The translations under genes were made by a program, and so were the position numbers. The notes under the pieces were generated by a model, which saw nothing but the letters and a program-made list of their open reading frames with translations, was not told the origin of the DNA and searched no databases. DNA of 64,000 nucleotides, from the NCBI RefSeq assembly GCF_001886735.1, contig NZ_CP018076.1, positions 3,472,001 through 3,536,000 of the forward strand. Reading direction: 5' to 3'. The DNA comes from Sulfitobacter alexandrii. GTDB lineage: Bacteria; Pseudomonadota; Alphaproteobacteria; Rhodobacterales; Rhodobacteraceae. Shown here in pieces: positions 44,754 to 53,394 of this stretch (positions within the stretch are counted from its first letter, which is position 1; the number at the start of each line of letters is the position of its first letter).

Positions 44754-46808
44754 CTACCGCTCCGACAGGATGTCGAGAAACGCCGCGCCGAACCGTTCGG
44801 CGCGGCGTTCGCCGATCAGGCGGGCCAATGCGGCATCATCGGGGTTGTGCAACCGGGCGACCTTGGCAAGTTGGGACGCCGAGCAGCTGAGCGGCTTGTC
44901 GGTACCGCCTTCGCCCCGCGCCAGATCGGCCTGGACCTGCAACAGCTTGTCATAGACGGACCCTTCGGTGCGCCCGGCAAGCTTGCGCCGCGTGGGGTGC
45001 ATCCGTTCGGCATCGCCGTTGATGACTCGCAGGAATTCCGCGCCGTAGGTCTCGAGCTTCTTGGCGCCAACACCCCCGATCCGTGCCATCCCGTCCAGAT
45101 TGCCGGGGCGAGTCTCGGCCATTTCGATCAGCGTCCGGTCGGTAAAGATGATATACGCGGGCACCTTGGCCGCTTCGGCCAGCGCGCGGCGTTTCGCCTT
45201 GAGCGCGGACAGCAGGGGGGCGTCCTCTTCGCTGACCATCGCCTTGACCGCGGGGCGGCGCGGACCCCCCGCTGCCGCGATGGTATCGCGGCGAAGCTCG
45301 ATCTCGGCCTCTCCCCGCAGGATCGGCAGCGCCGCATCGGTCATCCGCAGGGCGCCATGCCGTTCCGGGTCCGGCCGGATCAGATCGTGACCCATCATCT
45401 GGCGAAACACGGCCTGCCACTGGCGCCGGTCGTATTCACCACCGACACCGAAAGTCGGCAGGTCATCGTGTCCCCGCGCCTTCACCTTGTCGGTCCCTAT
45501 CCCCAGCAGGATGTCGATCAGGTGGCCCGAACCGAACCATTCATCTGTCCGCAGAATGGCGGACAGCGCCTTGCGCACCGCCGTGGTGCCGTCGAATACC
45601 TCCGGTGGCGTGTCGCACAAGTCGCAGTTGCCGCAGGCGACGTCATGTTCGTCGAAGTAGGACAACAACTTCTTTCGGCGGCAGGTCAGCGCCTCGGCCA
45701 GGCCAAGCAGGGCGTTGAGCCTGGCATGATCCGCCGCACGGCGTTCCGGCGGGGCCAGCCCTTCGTCGATCTGGGACCGGCGCAGGCGAATGTCGTCCGG
45801 GCCGAAAAGCGTCAGGGTCTCCGCAGGCGCGCCGTCGCGCCCCGCGCGTCCGATTTCCTGATAATAGGCCTCGATCGACTTGGGCAGGTCCGCGTGGGCC
45901 ACCCAGCGGATATCGGGCTTGTCCACGCCCATCCCGAAGGCCACCGTGGCGCAGACGATCAAGCCGTCCTCCTGCTGGAACTGCCGTTCGGCGATACGAC
46001 GGTCCTCCGCATCCATGCCGCCGTGGTAGTGGATTGCCCGCCGGCCGGCCTGACCGAGGGCGCGCGCGATGCCCTCGGTCTTGGCGCGGGTGCCGCAGTA
46101 GACGATACCGGACTGTCCGGGCCGCGCGGCGGCGAAATTCAGGATCTGGTCGCGCGGCTTGTTCTTGGCGGCAAAGGCAAGGTGGATATTCGGCCGATCG
46201 AAACCGCGCAGGAAGGCGCGGGGGGGCTTGCCGTCGAACAGCTTCTGCACGATTTCCGTGCGGGTTTCCGCATCCGCCGTGGCCGTAAAGGCGGCCAGCG
46301 GCACGTCCAGCGCACGCCGCAGTTCACCGATGCGCAGGTAGTCGGGCCGGAAATCGTGGCCCCACTGGCTGACGCAATGCGCCTCGTCCACGGCGATCAG
46401 GTTCACGCCCACCCGTCGCAGCATGCTGGTGACGGATCCCGCGGCAAGCCGTTCCGGCGCCATGTAGAGCAGCCGCAGCGTGCCCGCTTCGAGGCCCTGC
46501 CACACGGCATCCGTTTCTTCGGGCGTGTTGCCGCTTGTCAGGGCGCCGGCGCCGACGCCTGCCTCCTGCAGCGCGCGGACCTGATCCCGCATCAGCGCGA
46601 TCAGGGGCGAAATCACCACGGTCACCCCTTCGCGCATCAGCGCGGGAAGCTGGAAGCACAAGGACTTTCCGCCGCCCGTCGGCATGATCGCCAGCACGTT
46701 CTCGCCCTGTGTCACCGCTTCCACGATTTCTTCCTGACCCGGACGAAAGCCATCGAAGCCGAATACGTCGCGAAGCAGGCGAGTGGCGGGGTGATCTTGC
46801 GTTTTCAT
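44754..46808 (-). CDS. recQ: ATP-dependent DNA helicase RecQ
   Basis: A 684-residue RecQ helicase for recombination and replication repair. The SF2 core has Walker A TGGGKS at residues 44-49, VDEAHC (near 137), SGIVYC and QEIGRAGRDG. The RecQ-Ct zinc site is CRRKKLLSYF followed by CGNCDLC. A C-terminal HRDC domain spans about 525-600. Past it lies another helical end of about 80 residues (LSCSASQLAKVARLHNPDDA). ATG 46808 (MKTQDHPATR) is preferred to the longer frame to 46850. The single gene lies between the GST and a glycosyltransferase-like gene. Confidence 0.95.
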   Translation of the reverse strand: MKTQDHPATRLLRDVFGFDGFRPGQEEIVEAVTQGENVLAIMPTGGGKSLCFQLPALMREGVTVVISPLIALMRDQVRALQEAGVGAGALTSGNTPEETDAVWQGLEAGTLRLLYMAPERLAAGSVTSMLRRVGVNLIAVDEAHCVSQWGHDFRPDYLRIGELRRALDVPLAAFTATADAETRTEIVQKLFDGKPPRAFLRGFDRPNIHLAFAAKNKPRDQILNFAAARPGQSGIVYCGTRAKTEGIARALGQAGRRAIHYHGGMDAEDRRIAERQFQQEDGLIVCATVAFGMGVDKPDIRWVAHADLPKSIEAYYQEIGRAGRDGAPAETLTLFGPDDIRLRRSQIDEGLAPPERRAADHARLNALLGLAEALTCRRKKLLSYFDEHDVACGNCDLCDTPPEVFDGTTAVRKALSAILRTDEWFGSGHLIDILLGIGTDKVKARGHDDLPTFGVGGEYDRRQWQAVFRQMMGHDLIRPDPERHGALRMTDAALPILRGEAEIELRRDTIAAAGGPRRPAVKAMVSEEDAPLLSALKAKRRALAEAAKVPAYIIFTDRTLIEMAETRPGNLDGMARIGGVGAKKLETYGAEFLRVINGDAERMHPTRRKLAGRTEGSVYDKLLQVQADLARGEGGTDKPLSCSASQLAKVARLHNPDDAALARLIGERRAERFGAAFLDILSER

Positions 46809-46883
46809 GGGGGTCACCGGCGGTCCTGAGGCATGGCCGCAAAATTTCACAGACGGGAATCGGGGACAAGGCCTGTGGGGCGA

Positions 46884-47897
46884 TTATCGGGCCCCGCGGC
46901 GCTCTTCGAGGATCATGGCCATCACCGCGTCGAGGTCGTACGCCCGGATGAGATCGGCGGTCTCAGCCATGATGGCGCGCACGGTGTCTGTCGCTTCGGC
47001 GAAAGCGCGCGGTCCGTGGGCAGTTTCAAGAAGGGTTAGCTTGTCCATCACCCGCGTTTGCCAATACCCCGCGACATAGGCGGAGACATGACTGTCCGGC
47101 GGGAAATCACCTTCCGTGGCGGGACCACCGGTCATGTGCAGAATATCGATTTCTTCCAGGGGCAGCACATTCAGCAGCAGCGAACGGTGGCGACAGTTCA
47201 TCCCGTCGGGCAGCCATTGGAAGTCGCCGTGCGCCCCGATGGCGGTTGCCAGTCCGGCCATGTTGGATTCGAGCACCGCCTTGCTGCGTAGGGGATGGCC
47301 CCGGAAATGCGCCGCGATGCGAAGCAGGTGGTCGCGCCAGGTCGCCACGAACGCGTCATCCTGCGGTAGCAGCAGCACACCCCCGTTCACGTATGTGTGG
47401 GTGTTCTGCCGGATTTCGACATCGTCGGATTGCAACGCGGCCATCTGGCTTTGCGTCTCTGTCCAGAGATGCCGCAGCGGCGCGAGATCGAGGGCGCTTT
47501 CGATCTCCGCCCATTGTGCCTCCGTGACCCGCACATTGCCCGCAGGCGCCCCGGCCATGCGGTTTGGCGGGATCGCCAGGAGCGGCTTCACATCGCTCAG
47601 GAAACAGATGTCGTTGTCGACCAGAAGGATCCGCTCTTCCTCGCCGCGGGCCTCCGCGCCGAGAAGAGTGTTTCCGGTGGGGACGAAGGCGAGCTCCGGA
47701 TCCGGATTCACCATCTGCCAGCGCACGCCCATTTTGGCGAAAAAGCCGAGAAGCGTCTCGGGCGGGTCGCCGATCAGCAAAACCTCCAACGGAGCGGTCG
47801 GCGCCACGCGCCGCGCCCAGGACGCACTGAGAAGAAGGACCCCGCAAAGATACTTGGGACTGTCGGGCCGGCAATCGAGAACGGTCCGTATCAGCAT
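46884..47897 (-). CDS. Glycosyltransferase-like protein, function unknown
   Basis: A 337-residue protein. Central features are a DND motif in ERILLVDNDICFLSD (like the DxD metal site of nucleotide-sugar transferases) and YVNGGVLLLPQDD, as found in GT8-like folds. The N-terminal region (PDSPKYLCGVLLLSASWARRV) and a WLPDGMNCRHR segment fit such a fold. I do not see a named family. ATG 47897 has AAGG 8 bases upstream; an in-frame extension to 47999 would overlap the sulfotransferase gene and is less likely. It follows that gene by 31 bases, so the pair may modify a surface polysaccharide or glycolipid (inference). Confidence 0.7.
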   Translation of the reverse strand: MLIRTVLDCRPDSPKYLCGVLLLSASWARRVAPTAPLEVLLIGDPPETLLGFFAKMGVRWQMVNPDPELAFVPTGNTLLGAEARGEEERILLVDNDICFLSDVKPLLAIPPNRMAGAPAGNVRVTEAQWAEIESALDLAPLRHLWTETQSQMAALQSDDVEIRQNTHTYVNGGVLLLPQDDAFVATWRDHLLRIAAHFRGHPLRSKAVLESNMAGLATAIGAHGDFQWLPDGMNCRHRSLLLNVLPLEEIDILHMTGGPATEGDFPPDSHVSAYVAGYWQTRVMDKLTLLETAHGPRAFAEATDTVRAIMAETADLIRAYDLDAVMAMILEERRGAR

Positions 47898-47928
47898 GAG
47901 AGCAGCCTTCGCATGTTCATAGCGCCCG

Positions 47929-48591
47929 TCAGGAATCGAGCTCGAAAATCTGGTCGAGATAGGCGATGTCGCGATCGGGCAGGCTGTCGGCAAAGCCACC
48001 CACGATGCCCCTGCGCACCTTCGCCGAACCGTTTTTCGGGCGCAGCCAATTCTTCGGAAACGTTCCGGATTGCTCCACCTTCCTCATGTTGTCGAAGCAC
48101 GCGGCTTCTTCCGCGCGGGCAAGCTCTTCTGGCGTGAGCGCGATGTCAAGATGAGAGGTCAGGCGCGACAGGACCCCCCCGAAATCCCGGTGCGCCTCTT
48201 CGTAGGTCACCTTGAGGGCGATATCGCGCGCGCAGAGGGTTGCCCATATCTGTCTGAACCGATGCAATGGCTCGGCTCCGAACCAGGGGTGCCGGATGAA
48301 GTCGCTGATGCTGCCGTCGAAGTCGAAGGCGTGGCCGTAGCGGCCGGTCACCTGATGGTAGAGGCTGACCATCACGTCGCGCGGATCACGCTCCAGATAG
48401 ACGATCGGTCCGGCTTGGCGATACCGTTCCACACGCGCATCGAGCGAAAAATCATGGGGTGCCATTGCGCTGCTGTTGAATTCGAAACCATCGTGGTGGA
48501 ACGCGATGCTGTCCGCCTTCCCCACTGCCGTCAGCGCATAGCGCAACCACGATCGCCCGGACTTGGGATAGGAGATGAAGGTTCTGGCCAC
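47929..48591 (-). CDS. Sulfotransferase family protein
   Basis: A 220-residue P-loop sulfotransferase that would use PAPS as the sulfuryl donor. The 5'-phosphosulfate loop SYPKSGRSW is at residues 7-15, and the 3'-phosphate site reads YLERDPRDVMVSLYHQ at about 62-77. The start is the GTG at 48591, which has GGAG 6 bases upstream and places the P-loop at the usual distance. An ATG at 48630 is possible but poorer. The acceptor is unknown. A glycosyltransferase-like gene lies just downstream, consistent with a sulfated surface glycan (inference). Confidence 0.85.
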   Translation of the reverse strand: MARTFISYPKSGRSWLRYALTAVGKADSIAFHHDGFEFNSSAMAPHDFSLDARVERYRQAGPIVYLERDPRDVMVSLYHQVTGRYGHAFDFDGSISDFIRHPWFGAEPLHRFRQIWATLCARDIALKVTYEEAHRDFGGVLSRLTSHLDIALTPEELARAEEAACFDNMRKVEQSGTFPKNWLRPKNGSAKVRRGIVGGFADSLPDRDIAYLDQIFELDS

Positions 48592-48684
48592 TGCCGGCTC
48601 CAAGTAACGACACAGACCTGTTGAAACCACAGTTGCGTCCGGCAGTCCAACCCTTTGCGTCGCGGCCGACGCCCTGCGGATGCC

Positions 48685-48972
48685 CTAGTAGAAGGCCGCA
48701 GCGTTGTTGATGAGCACGATGCGGATCACGGCCACGCCGATCAGAACGATCAACGGGGCAAGGTCCAGTCCGCCCATCGGCGGAATGATCCGGCGCACCC
48801 GGGAATAGACGGGTTCCAGCAGCCGGTTCAGGCCATCCCAGATCTGCGCGACGAGCGGTTGCCGCAGGTTCAGGACCTGGAAGTTGATCAGCCATGACAT
48901 GATGACATGCGCGATCACGACGAAATAGACGATGTTCAGCAACAACATCAGGATTTGGAACAGCGACGTCAT
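48685..48972 (-). CDS. YggT family membrane protein
   Basis: A 95-residue protein with the two-helix pattern of the YggT/YlmG family. Helix 1 is about residues 5-28, ending SWLINF, and helix 2 about 68-90. The central VYSRVRRIIPPMGGLDLAPLIVLI, split here across the loop, is the typical YggT segment. Members affect osmotic or cell-division processes in some bacteria, but the molecular role is unsettled. It is divergent from the thioesterase gene by 123 bases. ATG 48972 has AAGGG 7 bases upstream. Confidence 0.88.
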   Translation of the reverse strand: MTSLFQILMLLLNIVYFVVIAHVIMSWLINFQVLNLRQPLVAQIWDGLNRLLEPVYSRVRRIIPPMGGLDLAPLIVLIGVAVIRIVLINNAAAFY

Positions 48973-49095
48973 CTCGGGCCCTTTCTTGCGGTGAAGGCAG
49001 AGGTAAGCGCAGACGGTCCGAGACTCAAGAGTGCCGCGAGGTCGCGGTTGACGGGCGGCGCAGATGTTGCACTTCGGAAGCAAAGGAGTCCGCCC

Positions 49096-49668
49096 ATGTT
49101 CCCGTTCGCCCGCGTCGTCTGGCATGTGATCAAGGCTACCCGCCAGCCGCCGCTCTCCAGCCTGACCGATACGCACGTCAGCCGGCACATGTGCTGGCCC
49201 CATGACCTCGATTTCTGGCTGGAGCTGAACAATGGCCGTGCGCTGTCGCTCTACGATATCGGCCGCAGCGCCATGGCGCAGCGCGCCGGGCTGATCGGGG
49301 TTCTGCGGCGCAAGCGCTGGGGTCTGACCATGGCCGGGTCATCCACACGCTTTCGCAGGCGGATCCACGGTTTCGAACGGTTCGAAATGCGCAGCCGAGC
49401 CGTCTGCTGGGACGACCGGTTCATCTATCTGGAACAATCGATGTGGAAGGCGAACGGCGAGTGCGCCAGCCACGTGCTGTACCGCGCGGCGGTGACGGAC
49501 AGCAACGGCATCGTCCCGCCACATGACCTGCTGGACGCGATGGGACTGCAAGAGGTATCGCCCGCCATGCCGCCGTGGATCGTCGAATGGTGCAAGACCG
49601 AAGCCCTGCGCCCCTGGCCCCCGATGCAAGATCAGGACCTAGACATTCATCGCATTGATGACGCTTGA
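49096..49668 (+). CDS. Acyl-CoA thioesterase, hotdog fold (4HBT/THEM6-like)
   Basis: A 190-residue hotdog-fold protein of the THEM6-like thioesterase group. The N-terminal region reads HVSRHMCWPHDLDFWLELNN, where the DLDFWLELNNGR stretch is the family signature. A central helix and strands follow (GRSAMAQRAGLIGVLRRKRW and FIYLEQSMWK). Such enzymes hydrolyse acyl-CoA or aryl-CoA thioesters; the substrate is not predictable here. ATG 49096 has AAAGGAG 7 bases upstream. Its last 30 bases overlap the end of the BLUF gene on the other strand. Confidence 0.87.
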   Translation: MFPFARVVWHVIKATRQPPLSSLTDTHVSRHMCWPHDLDFWLELNNGRALSLYDIGRSAMAQRAGLIGVLRRKRWGLTMAGSSTRFRRRIHGFERFEMRSRAVCWDDRFIYLEQSMWKANGECASHVLYRAAVTDSNGIVPPHDLLDAMGLQEVSPAMPPWIVEWCKTEALRPWPPMQDQDLDIHRIDDA

Positions 49669-49965
49669 AAAATCGAGATTCTCGACCCGCTTCATCGACC
49701 AGTCCCGAAAGGCTCGGGCATCGATCCGTTTTTCGTCGATGATCTTGAAACCGCTATGGCGAGGGTCGCTCTGGATCGCCGCCACGAGATCGCGGACGGC
49801 AATCTCCTCGCCTTCCAGCAGCTGACAGAAGTTCCGTCCGTTGTAGGTGAGCGCGCCCGTGATGTCCCGTTCGGCGTTTCTGGTCCGGGAAGTTTCCACG
49901 ATGCTGTCGATTTCAGCCGGGTCGAGATTGGGTTGCGCAGTGCTGAAATAGAGCAGTCGGAGCAT
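49639..49965 (-). CDS. BLUF-domain blue-light photoreceptor protein
   Basis: A 108-residue single-domain BLUF protein that would bind FAD and sense blue light. All functional positions line up with AppA by spacing: Tyr6, Asn30 (24 on) and Gln48 (42 on). Trp89 and Met91 match AppA Trp104 and Met106. The core ITGALTYNGRNFCQLLEGE is typical. With no effector domain attached, it must signal through another protein, as short BLUF proteins do. It starts at ATG 49965, after a divergent region with TTGCAA repeats, and overlaps the thioesterase end by 30 bases. Confidence 0.93.
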   Translation of the reverse strand: MLRLLYFSTAQPNLDPAEIDSIVETSRTRNAERDITGALTYNGRNFCQLLEGEEIAVRDLVAAIQSDPRHSGFKIIDEKRIDARAFRDWSMKRVENLDFSSVINAMNV

Positions 49966-50017
49966 GTAGGGTCTTTCGCAAATTCTAACGTGTCGGGAGA
50001 CATAAGCCGCGCCTTTC

Positions 50018-50050
50018 GCATTGCAAACCGATTGTTGCAACAGGCAATGC
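50018..50050. promoter_or_regulatory. Nested TTGCAA repeats in an inverted GCATTGC frame
   Basis: GCATTGC (50018-50024) and GCAATGC (50044-50050) form an inverted repeat that encloses two TTGCAA palindromes (50021-50026 and 50035-50040), with 8 bases between them. It lies in the 167-base divergent region between the BLUF gene and the UMF1-type permease gene. This arrangement resembles a regulator site with two half-operators. The factor and target are unknown. Confidence 0.4.
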
Positions 50051-50132
50051 TCCGATCGGTAAACGGCAAAGCATTTCTTGCGGTGCGAGCGCCTTCCTGC
50101 TCTACCCTTCGGCAAGGGAACGGGGAACGGGC

Positions 50133-51506
50133 ATGGCGACAATCACACCGCGCAAGCGCATCTGGGGCTGGTATTTCTTCGACTGGGCAAGCCAGCCCTA
50201 CAACACGCTGATGCTGACTTTCATCTTCGGCCCCTATTTCGCCCAGACCGCCACCGCGGCGCTGGTCGCCGACGGCATGGCCGTCGAGGTGGCCAAGGCG
50301 CAGGCGCAGGCCTATTGGGGTTATGGATTGACCGTGACCGGCATCCTGATCGCCGTGCTGGCGCCGGTCCTCGGCGCCATCGCGGACAGTTCGGGCAAGC
50401 GGATGCCCTGGATCTGGGTGTTCTCCGCGCTTTACGTCATTGGTGCAGGCGCGCTCTGGTGGACCGCGCCGCAGGACTTCTCGATCCTCTGGGCGCTGTT
50501 TTTCTTCGGCATCGGGCTGATCGGGATGGAGTTCGCCACCATCTTCACCAATTCCTACCTTCCCGAGCTCGACCCCGATCCCGGCGAACGCGGACGCATT
50601 TCAGGATCGGGTTGGGCGTTCGGCTATGTCGGCGGCGTGGTGGCGTTGATCCTGATGATCGGCCTGTTCCAGGCGGGCGACACCGGCAGGACGATGGCGG
50701 GCCTCACGCCGCTGTTCGGACTGGACACCGCGACCGAGGCGGATACCCGCGTCGTCGGCCCGCTGACCGCCGTCTGGTACGCCGTGTTCATGATCCCCTT
50801 CTTTCTCTACACCCGCGACCTGCCCAAGGCGGACGCGAAGCGGTATCAGCTTGGCAAAGGATTGTCCGACCTCGTCCGCACGCTTCGAAACCTGCCCCGG
50901 CACCCGTCGCTGATGGCCTACCTCGGGTCGTCGATGTTCTACCGTGACGGTCTGAACGGGATGTACACATTCGGCGGCATCTACGCCTTGGGCGTCCTGA
51001 ACTGGAGCATCATCGACATCGGTATCTTCGGTATCCTGGCCGCCATCTCCGGGGCGGTCTTCTGCTGGGTCGGCGGCCGCGTCGACCGGCGCGTGGGACC
51101 GATGCCGGTCATCATCTTCTGCTGTGTGACCCTGATCCTGACCGCTGTCCTGATCATCTCGCTCACGCCGACCTCGGTGCTGGGGATCGACGTTGGCGAC
51201 AACTCGGCCCTGCCCGACATCTGCTTCTATCTCGCGGGGGCGCTGATCGGCGCCGCCGGGGGCGCGCTTCAGGCTTCTTCGCGCAACATGCTGACCCGGC
51301 AGGGCAACCCCGATCGCATGACCGAAAGCTTCGGGCTCTATGCCCTCTCGGGCAAGGCGACCTCCTTTCTCGCGCCTGCCATGATCGCGGTCACCAGCGA
51401 CCTGACCGGCAGCCAAAGATTGGGCATCACCCCCGTGGTGGGGCTGTTCATTCTCGGGCTGATCCTGTTAGCATGGGTCAGGCCAAACGGAGATTTCGCA
51501 AAATGA
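50133..51506 (+). CDS. UMF1-family MFS transporter
   Basis: A 457-residue permease of the UMF1 (Atg22-like) branch of the MFS. The N-terminal FFDWASQPYNTLMLTFIFGPYF is the family start. Segments such as APVLGAIADSSGKRMPWIWVF (motif A-like) and NMLTRQGNPDRMTESFGLYALSGKATSF in the second half fit the family. About twelve helices are visible. Substrate unknown. Its stop overlaps the start of the MepA-like gene by 4 bases (ATGA), so the two are coupled; a link to peptidoglycan turnover is possible but is only context. Confidence 0.9.
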   Translation: MATITPRKRIWGWYFFDWASQPYNTLMLTFIFGPYFAQTATAALVADGMAVEVAKAQAQAYWGYGLTVTGILIAVLAPVLGAIADSSGKRMPWIWVFSALYVIGAGALWWTAPQDFSILWALFFFGIGLIGMEFATIFTNSYLPELDPDPGERGRISGSGWAFGYVGGVVALILMIGLFQAGDTGRTMAGLTPLFGLDTATEADTRVVGPLTAVWYAVFMIPFFLYTRDLPKADAKRYQLGKGLSDLVRTLRNLPRHPSLMAYLGSSMFYRDGLNGMYTFGGIYALGVLNWSIIDIGIFGILAAISGAVFCWVGGRVDRRVGPMPVIIFCCVTLILTAVLIISLTPTSVLGIDVGDNSALPDICFYLAGALIGAAGGALQASSRNMLTRQGNPDRMTESFGLYALSGKATSFLAPAMIAVTSDLTGSQRLGITPVVGLFILGLILLAWVRPNGDFAK

Positions 51507-52441
51507 TCCTGACCCGAACCCTCGGTATCGTGGCGCTCGCCCTTACCCTCGCGTCCTGCGGGGGCGGTTCGCGCGACATCAGCGGCGCACCCGAGGTGCT
51601 GCCCACCATAGGATCTTCCGGAGGCGCCCTTTCCAACGTCGAGGCGAAGCGCCTGTTCGGCGCCAAGAGCTTTGCATCTTCGCAATCGCCCGCCGCTTAC
51701 GGCAGCTACGCCAAGGGATGCATGGCCGGCGGCGCGCAGCTGCCTGAAACCGGGCCGACCTGGCAGGCAATGCGCCTGTCGCGCAACCGGAACTGGGCCC
51801 ATCCCGAAACCATCGACATGGTCAAGAAGCTGTCGGCCTATGCCGCGACCCAACCGGGTTGGGCCGGGCTTTACGTCGGTGACATGAGCCAACCGCGTGG
51901 TGGACCGATGCTGACCGGGCACGCCAGCCACCAGATCGGGCTGGATGCCGATATCTGGATGCTTCCGCCGAAGTCTCTGTCGCTCAGCCGCCAGCAGCGC
52001 GAGAGCATTTCCTCGATCTCCATGCGCCGGGCGAACGGCGCCTACGTGAACAGTTCGTGGACACAGGCGCACCACAACATTCTCAAGGCAGCGGCCAAGG
52101 ATCCGCGCGTCGAACGCATCTTTGTCTTTCCGGGGGCCAAGGTGCAGATGTGCGCGGACGAGAAGGGCGACCGCAGCTACCTGCGCAAGATCCGCCCCTG
52201 GTACGGTCACCATTATCATTTTCACGTCCGGCTGGCCTGTCCCAAGGGCGCGCGCGGATGCGTGAACCAGGCCCCGCCGCCGCCGGGCGATGGCTGTGCC
52301 GACGCCGTTCAGTGGCAGCAGAACATCCTGAATCCGCCGCTGCCAAAAAAGCGCGACCCGAATGCGCCTGCCCCCAAGCCGAAGCGTGAACTGGTGCTGG
52401 CGGACCTGCCGGCGCAATGCAAATCCGTCCTCGAAGACTGA
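51503..52441 (+). CDS. mepA: MepA-like penicillin-insensitive murein endopeptidase, lipoprotein
   Basis: A 312-residue LAS-fold D,D-endopeptidase that cuts 4,3 (and 3,3) cross-links in murein. Lipoprotein signal: a hydrophobic N-terminus with LASC, Cys19. The metal-site motif has His143 and Asp150, spaced as His113 and Asp120 in E. coli MepA. The other ligand pattern, GHHYHFHVRL, sits near residue 238-247. Cys pairs lie in the C-terminal part (CPKGARGC). ATG 51503 (ATGA overlap with the permease gene) is preferred to 51473, because it places the signal at the start. Its last 25 bases overlap the phytase-like gene. Confidence 0.9.
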   Translation: MILTRTLGIVALALTLASCGGGSRDISGAPEVLPTIGSSGGALSNVEAKRLFGAKSFASSQSPAAYGSYAKGCMAGGAQLPETGPTWQAMRLSRNRNWAHPETIDMVKKLSAYAATQPGWAGLYVGDMSQPRGGPMLTGHASHQIGLDADIWMLPPKSLSLSRQQRESISSISMRRANGAYVNSSWTQAHHNILKAAAKDPRVERIFVFPGAKVQMCADEKGDRSYLRKIRPWYGHHYHFHVRLACPKGARGCVNQAPPPPGDGCADAVQWQQNILNPPLPKKRDPNAPAPKPKRELVLADLPAQCKSVLED

Positions 52442-53301
52442 TCCCGCTGACCATCGCAATGGTCCTGGCCTCCGCGCTCCTTGCGCGGGCGGATACGCTG
52501 ACCCTTGTATCGGAAACCGTGTGGCGCGAGCCAGGTAAGTGGTTCGGCGGTTTTTCCGGCCTCGAGACCAGCGCCGACGGCCAGACGGCAGATCTGGTTA
52601 CCGACAGGGCAACGCTGGTCCGGATCCGCCTGACCCGCGAGGCGGGCCGCATCGTCGCTATCACCACCCTGCGGCATACGCCGATCACCTATCTAGACGG
52701 CACGCCCGCCAAGGGCGACGCGGCGGATGTCGAAGGGCTGGCAATCACCGACGACGGCGCCGCCTATGTGTCGTTCGAACACGATCATCGTGTCGGGCGA
52801 TTGAACCTCGACACCGGGGCGGCGGGGCGCCTCCCCGACCATCCGGACTTCGCGGGGTTTCCAGACAACGGGGGGCTGGAGGCTCTGGCGGTTCACACCG
52901 ACGGACGGGTGTTTGCCGTACCCGAAAGCCGCGGGGGACGTAACGGCGGGTATCCCGTCTATGTTTTCGACGGCCGCGAGTGGAACATCGGCACCGTGAT
53001 CCCCGGCCGCGGCCCCTTCCGTCCGGTCGGGGCCGACTTCGGCCCGGACGGTTTGTTGTATCTGCTGGAACGGGCGGTGACGCCGCTGGGTTTCCGCAGC
53101 CGCATCCGCCGCTTCGACCCCGCCGCGGAAAATCTTGCAGAAGTCACGCTGCTGACCTCGGCGCCCGGCAGGTTCGACAACCTCGAATCCATCAGCCTCT
53201 GGCAGGACGCCGACGGGAAGACACGGATCACCGCGATCTCGGACGACAACTTCTTTCCCATCCAGCGAACGCAGATCGTCGAATTCATGCTGACCGAATA
53301 G
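52417..53301 (+). CDS. Phytase-like / esterase-like exported protein
   Basis: A 294-residue protein with a signal peptide (about 1-25, ending LARA). It has repeated beta-propeller-like blades: FSGLETSADGQTADLVTD, VEGLAITDDGAAYVSFE, LEALAVHTDGRVFAVPE, GADFGPDGLLYLLER and ESISLWQDADG. The spacing matches the 'esterase-like activity of phytase' family, whose members are exported and of uncertain substrate. Its start lies inside the mepA 3' end. The DADG and DNN parts could bind metal. Together with MepA it forms part of an exported-enzyme operon. Confidence 0.85.
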   Translation: MQIRPRRLIPLTIAMVLASALLARADTLTLVSETVWREPGKWFGGFSGLETSADGQTADLVTDRATLVRIRLTREAGRIVAITTLRHTPITYLDGTPAKGDAADVEGLAITDDGAAYVSFEHDHRVGRLNLDTGAAGRLPDHPDFAGFPDNGGLEALAVHTDGRVFAVPESRGGRNGGYPVYVFDGREWNIGTVIPGRGPFRPVGADFGPDGLLYLLERAVTPLGFRSRIRRFDPAAENLAEVTLLTSAPGRFDNLESISLWQDADGKTRITAISDDNFFPIQRTQIVEFMLTE

Positions 53302-53394
53302 CTTGCAACATCGCCGCTTTGGCACTAGAGGGCCCCTGTCCGGGTGACCTTATCCGGACCAAGTCGCCGCACCCTTGCAAAAAACGGTTCAAAC

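Noticed and set aside
48592..48630. ATG 48630 as the sulfotransferase start
   Set aside because: GTG 48591 has GGAG 6 bases upstream and gives the usual distance to the P-loop.
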